In this document: positions 32,801 to 36,967 of the stretch, in pieces
How the letters are laid out: every line of letters starts with the position of its first letter
How positions within the stretch are numbered: the stretch's first letter is position 1
Source: Lentisalinibacter sp964427415
Lineage (GTDB): Bacteria > Pseudomonadota > Gammaproteobacteria > Steroidobacterales > Woeseiaceae
Direction of reading: 5' to 3'
Length of the DNA: 36,967 bases
Assembly (NCBI GenBank): GCA_964427415.1
Contig: CAYRUH010000034.1
Coordinates: 1 to 36,967 of the forward strand
Translations under genes and position numbers: made by a program
Notes under the pieces: model-generated
The model's database searches: none
Seen by the model: the letters and a program-made list of their open reading frames with translations, nothing else
Told to the model about the DNA's origin: nothing

Positions 32801-32973
32801 CTTTCGATTCGCTGGACCTGGTGTACGAGTACAGCGGACTGCAGGACTTCGTGCTGAGAGCCAAGATCCGCAACATTCTGGATGATTCGCTCGTCTTCAC
32901 CCAGGGCGGCGAGACGTTCCGCGAACTCGAGCAGGGTGTCGGCTTCAGTTTCTCGGTCAAGTGGAAGTTTTAG
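29863..32973 (+). CDS. TonB-dependent outer-membrane receptor with N-terminal Ig-like domains
   Basis: The protein is 1036 residues from GTG 29863 (or 1033 from ATG 29872). A signal peptide (MPFRLWLLALVLAFVAVPARA) is followed by a beta domain (about 25-115) and a second carboxypeptidase-regulatory-like domain (GRLVGSVTSAGTGNPVADAQ). A TonB-box-like stretch (EEVVVVGR) precedes the plug (LGRTVGVTIQ; FVRGLGGRYTTTSLNGT; LPGDSTGAHVKLVTK). The C-terminal barrel has aromatic-rich strands and ends FSFSVKWKF, with the terminal Phe expected of outer-membrane barrels. It should take up a ligand with TonB energy. The substrate is unknown; the Pho-box-like site upstream and the partner lipoprotein downstream are the only hints. 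Confidence 0.92.
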   Translation: MRPMPFRLWLLALVLAFVAVPARAGDLWVFVFRGDDPAENLQVTLDSDAAITTGLSGLARFDDLGAGTHQVVIREGGNDLHGFRFASAAGQNADVIVRLPDGDGDVQVDVETYATREARAERGDAPAGRLVGSVTSAGTGNPVADAQITVDGEEFTTRTDLSGNFELELPRGIYRLTVSHPGYAAKTSGQIRVVGSLEQQARLTLSRQDVEAVAAVPDAQDEIEEVVVVGRYVADTAAVRERDALAVTDFIDIEQLARFGDSDVAAALGRTVGVTIQEDKFVFVRGLGGRYTTTSLNGTSLASTDPTRRTVPLDLFPASMLERISIQKAFTPDLPGDSTGAHVKLVTKSYPAEPVREISFGISGGSRVTGKTLVTDPTSGDLDFLGYDDGERALPLLVQGVQAFNDSDLPLPPPPDSLVELAGESFSNQLTPVGDDTDPGYSLGVTLGDSFGIGDTEFGYLAVLDYSNNWSAQENGFGSTFRREAEGLVQNTTSDFEKATNTVDINGLLSLGAEFGRNNELRLVTMVNRSTFTSVRRDEGLNEGADLQFAEDQIEWTERTLITQGVSGNHFFPNAGDLELDWNLSYAFGDRYSPDRRAVLFQEQREGRGLELEPERGNTERRFEELEDENLEFNTSALYRLEFGDTLSGAVKAGGGVIRKEREFDVERFGFRLRGNDRDVLLGDRNSAEQILSAENIGPLFVLEDRTEPRDNFDADWDIDWVYAMGTLESERFQFNAGVRVEESDQTLDTFQEITGQPETVKLKQTDTLPAASATWFMNSQMQLRFAYSETVARPDFKELSNARFVDPLFNFVVQGNSNLQISSVTNFDLRWEWFFNDQDNLTVGIFYKEIDDPIELVFRNISSSAEPDRIFRNQTSAELSGIEVDFRKEFALDAGYTQSLFLGLNASLIDSEVELEPETAVSEGQTRRALQDQAESTLNVQVGYDHLGLGHQVTLLYNRVGDRISEGGGGGLPEVIEVPFDSLDLVYEYSGLQDFVLRAKIRNILDDSLVFTQGGETFRELEQGVGFSFSVKWKF

Positions 32974-33067
32974 CTGCCTGTTCTCAATGGATGCCGATAC
33001 CCCGGGGCCGGGTCGGCAGTGATCAAGAGTAAATTTTAACTGCGAGATTTAATCGGTAGGAGTCGTT

Positions 33068-34772
33068 ATGAGTTTCTCTAATTGGGCAAAAGCCATCCTC
33101 CTCGGCAGCCTGTTCGCGATGGCCGGCTGCGAGGACGGGGATACGCTGAACATCACGGTCAACGAAAACGTCAGCCAGCCTGACGGCGGCGGCAATGGTG
33201 GCGGTGGCGACAACGGCGGCGGTGGCGACAACGGCGGCGGCAATGGCGGTGGCGACACCGGCGCCGGCGAGAACGGGCTGACCGATGCCGAACTCGAGGC
33301 GCTCGGTTTCCAGCGGGTCGGCGACAAGGCCGCACTCGATCTGGCCGGCAACTCCTTTGACAATTTCGACGGCTCTACCCGCCCGCTGTGGCAGCTGCCG
33401 GACGTCATCGACGAGGACGTGATCCTGAATAAGGAGCGCGTCTGGACGCTGGATAACGGCACCACGCTGCCGATCTCCGTGGGCACCGGCAACCAGACGG
33501 GTCTGACACTGGCCGAACTGGATGCGCTCAAGGAAGCCAAGGAGAGCGGCGAGGGACCGACGCTGACCATCGAGGCCGGCACGGAGATCGTCGCCAACAG
33601 CGGTGATGCGCTGGTGATCACCCGCGCGGCGCGGATCCAGGCCGCCGGCACGCCGGACAATCCGATCATCCTCCATTCGGATGACACGCTGGATGCCGAT
33701 AACAGCTCGCCCAACCTCGACGGCCGCAACGAGTGGGGCGGCCTTGTGATCCAGGGCTTCGGCCGGCACAACACCTGCGACAATGTCGGCGAGGCGACGC
33801 CCTGCAATGTGCCTGCCGAAGGTGATGCCGGCGACTTCGGCGGCTTCGACAACGATGACAGCAGCGGCGTGCTGCGCTACGTGGTCGTCGCCGAGGGCGG
33901 CGAGACGGTCGGTGCGGCGGGCGACGACCTCAACGGTATCGGTTTCGCGGGCGTCGGGCGCAATACGGTGGTCGATCACATCCAGGTGCACGGCAATGAC
34001 GACGACGGTATCGAGATGTTCGGCGGTGCGGTGAACCTGAAGTACGTGGTGGTGACCCAGGCCCGCGACGACAGCATCGACTGGGACGAGGGCTGGCAGG
34101 GCAACCTGCAGTACGCCATCGTCGATCAGGGCGACCTGCCGGCGGACCGGGGCATCGAGTCGGACAACGCGGGTCCCTCCTCGGACTCCACGCCGCGCTC
34201 CAAGCCGACNNNNNNNNNNNNNNNNNNNNNNNNNNNNNNNNNNNNNNNNNNNNNNNNNNNNNNNNNNNNNNNNNNNNNNNNNNNNNNNNNNNNNNNNNNN
34301 NNNNNNNNNCCTGTTCCGCCGCGGCACCGGCGTGTTCATGCACAACTCGATCCTCGTCTCCGAGTCCAGCCCCTGCCTCGATGTGGATCTGGGCAGCGTG
34401 GCGGAATTCCAGGCCATCCTGGATGATGGCGAGTTCATCCTGAACAACGTGCTGCTGGACTGCCCCGATACCACGGCGGGAGACACCGATGATCCCGGCG
34501 GTTCGGAGCTGGCGGAGCTGGTGCTGACCCATCCGAACAGCACCATCATCACCGGCGTGGACGCAGCGCTGGATGCCAATCTGGCATCGGCTGCGGCGGA
34601 AGCGCAGCTCAGCGAGGACGTGGATTTCACCGGGGGTGGCGCCGTCAACGGCAGTGAATTCAGCCCCGACCTCCAGTTCCTGGAGCCCACCGACTTCCTC
34701 GGCGCCATCGAGCCGGGCACGGACGGCGGCGATTTCCGCCAGGGCTGGGTGATCGAGGGCACACTGTTCTAG
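33068..34772 (+). CDS. Large lipoprotein with Gly-rich tether, TBDT partner; interrupted by assembly gap
   Basis: The lipoprotein signal ends in lipobox MAGC (Cys21) followed by Glu-Asp, which favours outer-membrane sorting. A flexible linker of repeated Gly/Asn/Asp (about 40-68) comes next. The body is beta-rich with parallel-helix-like features (LTIEAGTEIVANSGDALVITRAARIQAAG; WGGLVIQG; VDHIQVHGNDDDGIEMFGG). Such proteins are commonly found next to TBDTs, but their function is not established. A TAGGAG lies five bases before the ATG. The gap at 34210-34309 cuts the gene: the left part reads in one frame and the right part (from 34311, LFRRGTGVFMHNS) in another. The true gap must therefore be a multiple of three if the gene is intact. 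Confidence 0.85.
34210..34309. other. Assembly gap (100 N) inside the lipoprotein gene
   Basis: Exactly 100 N, a placeholder. The flanks share no overlap here. The two sides are in different frames across 100 bases, so the true length is not 100. Reading the joined protein suggests a few tens of residues are missing. Confidence 0.95.
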
Positions 34773-34802
34773 GCGCCCACCGGCCGCGAGAAACGTGGGA
34801 TC

Positions 34803-34834
34803 AGCCCGCCAGGGAGACCTGGCGGGCTTTTCTT
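34803..34834 (+). terminator. Intrinsic terminator after the lipoprotein gene
   Basis: A perfect 11-bp stem (AGCCCGCCAGG / CCTGGCGGGCT) with a GAGA loop, followed by a run of Ts (TTTTCTT). It lies 30 bp after the lipoprotein stop and ends at the stop codon of the convergent arsC, so it terminates the TBDT-lipoprotein transcript. Confidence 0.88.
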
Positions 34835-35339
34835 ATTCCTGCGCCTCGTCCCTGCCGATCCGGTCCAGAGCGGTCTGCAGTTTCAGCTTGTCCAGTGATT
34901 GGATGGGCAGACTGACGAACACCGAGATACGGTTCTCCAGGCCGATGAGGGTCTGACGGAATGCCATCATCCGCTCCATCTCGTCGCCCTCCGCCGCAGC
35001 GGGATCGGGCATGCCCCAGTGCGCGGTCATCGGCTGACCGGGCCATACCGGGCACTGCTCGGCTGCGGCGTTGTCGCAGACCGTGAATACGAAATCCATT
35101 GTCGGCGCGTCCGGCCCCGAAAATTCGCTCCAGTCCTTGCTGCGGAGTTCGTCCGTGACGAAGTTGTTGCGGCGCAGGATCTCGAGCGCCATGGGATGCA
35201 CCTCGCCTTTCGGTCTGGAGCCGGCGCTGTAGCCCCTGAACCGGCCACGGCCCAGCCGTTCGATCAGGCACTCGGCGATGATGCTGCGCGCCGAGTTGCC
35301 GGTGCACAGGAACAATACGTTATAGAGATTTTCGGCCAT
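34833..35339 (-). CDS. arsC: Arsenate reductase, LMW phosphatase-fold (thioredoxin-coupled ArsC type)
   Basis: ArsC reduces arsenate to arsenite for export. The 168-residue protein has the P-loop CTGNSARS (Cys12, Arg18, Ser19) of the LMW-phosphatase fold. Two later cysteines, Cys88 and Cys96 in VCDNAAAEQCPVWPG, form the disulfide cascade known for the Staphylococcus and Bacillus enzymes. A DP loop (Asp112-Pro113) supplies the general acid. A strong GGGAGAG lies five bases upstream of the ATG. It is downstream of an ArsR-type gene on the same strand (137 bp gap), so the two probably form an operon. The C-terminus is longer than in B. subtilis ArsC. Confidence 0.93.
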   Translation of the reverse strand: MAENLYNVLFLCTGNSARSIIAECLIERLGRGRFRGYSAGSRPKGEVHPMALEILRRNNFVTDELRSKDWSEFSGPDAPTMDFVFTVCDNAAAEQCPVWPGQPMTAHWGMPDPAAAEGDEMERMMAFRQTLIGLENRISVFVSLPIQSLDKLKLQTALDRIGRDEAQE

Positions 35340-35476
35340 TGGGCTCTCCCGGGATGGTGTGCGGAAACAGGGGTCGGTCGATATTCGTCAGGCCAGCGGC
35401 ATGGCGGCGATGATTCAAAGGGTCAGGTCGCGGTCGAGGCAGGAGAAACGCTTTCTCGATACGGGCTGGTCATTCA

Positions 35477-35815
35477 TCATTGACACCGGTCGGCGCAGGG
35501 CTTGGAGCGGATGCGCTCGAGCAGCCGGGCCAGCGGCGTGAGCGACTGCGGGTCCAGGGAGTAGCAGATGCGCGGCCGCTCGATCTCGCCGCTGACAATA
35601 CCGGCCTGCTTCAGGATGCGCAGATGCTCGGAGACCGTCGACTGGGCCAGGCCGATCTCGCTGACGATATCGCCGCCGACGCAGTTCTCGCGCTCGAGCA
35701 GCAGGCGTACGATGCGTACCCGGGCCGGGTGCGCGAGCCCCTTGGCGAGGGCGGCGATGGTCTCCTCGGCCGCCGGATCGGCGGCGGGCGTGTCCAGATC
35801 GAGAGCGGCTACCAT
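35477..35815 (-). CDS. arsR: ArsR family metalloregulator, first copy
   Basis: This 112-residue winged-helix protein matches ArsR/SmtB repressors (KGLAHPARVRIVRLLLE; GLAQSTVSEHLRILKQAGIV). The canonical ELCVCDL metal site reads ENCVGGDI, with only one cysteine (Cys45). Other candidate ligands are Cys84 and a C-terminal pair, Cys107 and Cys111. Some ArsR proteins, such as that of Acidithiobacillus, use C-terminal cysteines, so an arsenite sensor is plausible. A 10-bp perfect inverted repeat lies 24 bp upstream of the ATG and is probably its own operator. It precedes arsC on the same strand. Confidence 0.9.
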   Translation of the reverse strand: MVAALDLDTPAADPAAEETIAALAKGLAHPARVRIVRLLLERENCVGGDIVSEIGLAQSTVSEHLRILKQAGIVSGEIERPRICYSLDPQSLTPLARLLERIRSKPCADRCQ

Positions 35816-35838
35816 AAGGGGATTCCCTGTCGTTTATC

Positions 35839-35869
35839 CTGTATCGTCGATTAACGATTGACGATACAG
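35839..35869. promoter_or_regulatory. ArsR operator-like palindrome for the arsR-arsC transcript
   Basis: CTGTATCGTC (35839-35848) and its exact reverse complement GACGATACAG (35860-35869) are separated by 11 bases. The site lies 24 bp upstream of the minus-strand arsR start. Its sequence differs from the TATTTCG sites of the second ArsR, so the two regulators probably have distinct targets. Confidence 0.7.
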
Positions 35870-35947
35870 TGCACCCGGCGCTTTGGCGGGTCAATGCGCC
35901 GCCGCTGCCGGATCATCCGGAGTCCCTTGCGGCAAACCCTTATTCAA

Positions 35948-35969
35948 TATTTCGCGGTAATGCGAAATA
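35948..35969. promoter_or_regulatory. ArsR operator-like palindrome A (before the second arsR)
   Basis: TATTTCG-N8-CGAAATA, the core of a longer perfect inverted repeat (10-bp arms at 35946-35955 and 35962-35971). It ends about eight bases before the ATG of the second arsR. It shares its architecture and spacer with the site before the permease. Confidence 0.72.
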
Positions 35970-35978
35970 TTGGCGCCC

Positions 35979-36314
35979 ATGTCCCAGGCAGCCACATCGA
36001 ATCCCGTCCGCGTAACGGCGAATCCCGCCGAGGTCTTCAAGGCGCTGGGCCATCCCGCCCGCGTCACCGTCGTGCGTGAACTCGCCGGGGGCGAGAAGTG
36101 CGTGTGCGACCTGGTCGAGGCCGCGGGGCTCGGCTGGTCCACGGTGTCCCGGCATCTCTCGGTGCTGCGAGAGGCGGGCGTGGTGGCGGACGACAAGCGC
36201 GGCCTGCAGGTGTTCTACCGGCTGACGCTGCCCTGTGTCGCCCGGTTCATCGGCTGCCTGGACAGCCCCGGCGATTATCCCGAGCTGATGCAGGATCCGG
36301 ACTGCTGCGGCTGA
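35979..36314 (+). CDS. arsR: ArsR family metalloregulator, second copy
   Basis: From ATG 35979 the protein has 111 residues. It has the ArsR winged helix (KALGHPARVTVVRELAGG; LGWSTVSRHLSVLREAGVV) and the classic arsenite/metal motif KCVCDL (Cys41, Cys43). More cysteines sit at 86, 93, 109 and 110, the last two at the C-terminus. It should release DNA on binding As(III), Sb(III) or a soft metal. No Shine-Dalgarno is visible before the ATG. The TTG at 35970 would add three residues and overlap the operator. The next gene, 36 bp on, is a permease with the same operator type in front of it. Confidence 0.9.
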   Translation: MSQAATSNPVRVTANPAEVFKALGHPARVTVVRELAGGEKCVCDLVEAAGLGWSTVSRHLSVLREAGVVADDKRGLQVFYRLTLPCVARFIGCLDSPGDYPELMQDPDCCG

Positions 36315-36329
36315 GTTTTTTTACCCCAC

Positions 36330-36351
36330 TATTTCGCGGTTCAACGAAATA
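36330..36351. promoter_or_regulatory. ArsR operator-like palindrome B (before the permease)
   Basis: TATTTCG-N8-CGAAATA with the same 8-bp spacer as site A. The last base is the first base of the permease ATG. Sites A and B also share the adjoining CGGT. This suggests one regulator controls both starts. Confidence 0.7.
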
Positions 36352-36967
36352 TGGCCAGCGTCATCACACTGCCCGAGGTACGGCGGGAATTGCGCATCGC
36401 CGCGCTGCTGTTCGCCGCGTTCGCCGTATTCTATTTCCTGCCGGTGGGCCGGCCCCGCTTCGATGCCAGCGTCACCGAAGCGCTGGAACTCACGAAGTGG
36501 TACGCCCGGGAGCACGTGGTGCTCTGCCTGCTGCCGGCCTTCTGGATCGCCGGTGCCATCGCGGCGTTCGTCTCCCAGGCTTCCGTCATGCGCTATCTGG
36601 GTCCGCAGGCGCCCAAGCCGCTGGCCTACTCGGTGGGCTCGGTGTCGGGAACCATCCTGGCCGTGTGTTCCTGCACGGTGCTGCCCCTGTTCGCCGGCAT
36701 CTACCGCATGGGCGCCGGTCTTGGTCCGGCGACGGCGTTTCTCTACTCGGGGCCGGCCATCAATGCGCTCGCCATCATCCTGACCGCCAAGGTGCTGGGC
36801 GCCCAGCTCGGCCTGGCCCGCGCCGTCGGCGCCATCGTGTTCAGCGTGATCATCGGCCTGCTGATGGCCTTCCTGTTCCGCCGGGAGGAGCGGGAAAAAG
36901 CGGCCCGGGCCGTGCAGTTGCCCACGCCGGAGGATGGCCGTCCGCTGCGCCAGACCGCCGCTTTCTT
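36351..36967 (+). CDS. ArsP-like permease (partial; runs off the window end)
   Basis: An open frame starting at ATG 36351 continues in frame to the window end (205 codons, no stop). The N-terminal half has several membrane helices and the hallmark segment AVCSCTVLPLFAGIYRMGAGLGPATAFLYSGPAINALAI of the PF03773/COG0701 permeases. This family includes ArsP, an exporter of trivalent organoarsenicals, and relatives thought to move Cu/Zn. The ars context favours an arsenic-linked role, but that is inference. The start codon overlaps an ArsR operator-like palindrome, and there is no Shine-Dalgarno, so the transcript may be leaderless. Confidence 0.85.
   Translation, partial: MASVITLPEVRRELRIAALLFAAFAVFYFLPVGRPRFDASVTEALELTKWYAREHVVLCLLPAFWIAGAIAAFVSQASVMRYLGPQAPKPLAYSVGSVSGTILAVCSCTVLPLFAGIYRMGAGLGPATAFLYSGPAINALAIILTAKVLGAQLGLARAVGAIVFSVIIGLLMAFLFRREEREKAARAVQLPTPEDGRPLRQTAAF

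Noticed and set aside
33023..34762. 579-codon minus-strand frame through the second N gap
   Set aside because: It reads through Ns and opposite the lipoprotein gene; Ser/Pro/Ala-rich nonsense translation.

Overview
The window is high-GC DNA (no base count was run) from a Gram-negative bacterium. Lipoproteins with lipoboxes, an RND/TolC-type tripartite pump, a TonB-dependent receptor (TBDT) and a TonB-domain protein all imply an outer membrane. The gene set looks gammaproteobacterial and free-living, but I cannot name a genus. It is chromosomal-looking sequence: no rRNA, tRNA, integrase, transposase, phage gene or CRISPR array is visible. It is a draft scaffold with two runs of exactly 100 N (29485-29584 and 34210-34309).

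Layout. 1-3540: a subtilase (S8) divergent from an M49-like zinc lipoprotein. 3800-7000: a Suppressor-of-fused domain protein, a Bcr/CflA efflux protein downstream of folE, and a lipocalin. 7030-11700: a second subtilase, msrA, an M48 metalloprotease with TPRs and an M23 peptidase. This is a cluster of protein-quality and envelope-maintenance genes. 11840-14360: a dihydropyrimidinase-type amidohydrolase and an EamA transporter, separated by a 14-bp tandem repeat and followed by a perfect 25-bp inverted repeat. 14430-19170: a TPR/TonB-C protein divergent from a DUF4139 protein, then a divergent alkaline phosphatase. 19250-21790: MscS coupled to a cysteine-less glutaredoxin/DUF3429 membrane fusion, then a rhomboid protease. 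22059-28653: a TetR regulator divergent from a complete three-gene RND efflux operon. The intergenic region carries a readable promoter and two matching operators. 28740-34772: an orphan OmpR/PhoB-type response regulator whose phospho-acceptor Asp is Glu, a Pho-box-like site, a TBDT and a large lipoprotein. 34800-36967: an arsenic-type locus with arsC behind one ArsR, then a second ArsR followed by a permease that runs off the window.

How the parts work together. The clearest regulated units are the TetR/RND operon and the ars locus; in the latter, two ArsR proteins have two distinct palindromic operator types. The most intriguing unit is 28740-34772. A regulator that cannot be phosphorylated in the usual way sits beside a TBDT with a Pho-box-like element, and beside a lipoprotein carried on a Gly/Asn/Asp tether. 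I read this as a candidate nutrient-uptake module, possibly phosphate-linked; the substrate is not shown by the sequence. Several other proteins keep a family fold but have lost or changed key residues: the glutaredoxin domain, the alkaline phosphatase metal ligands and the RND proton relay.
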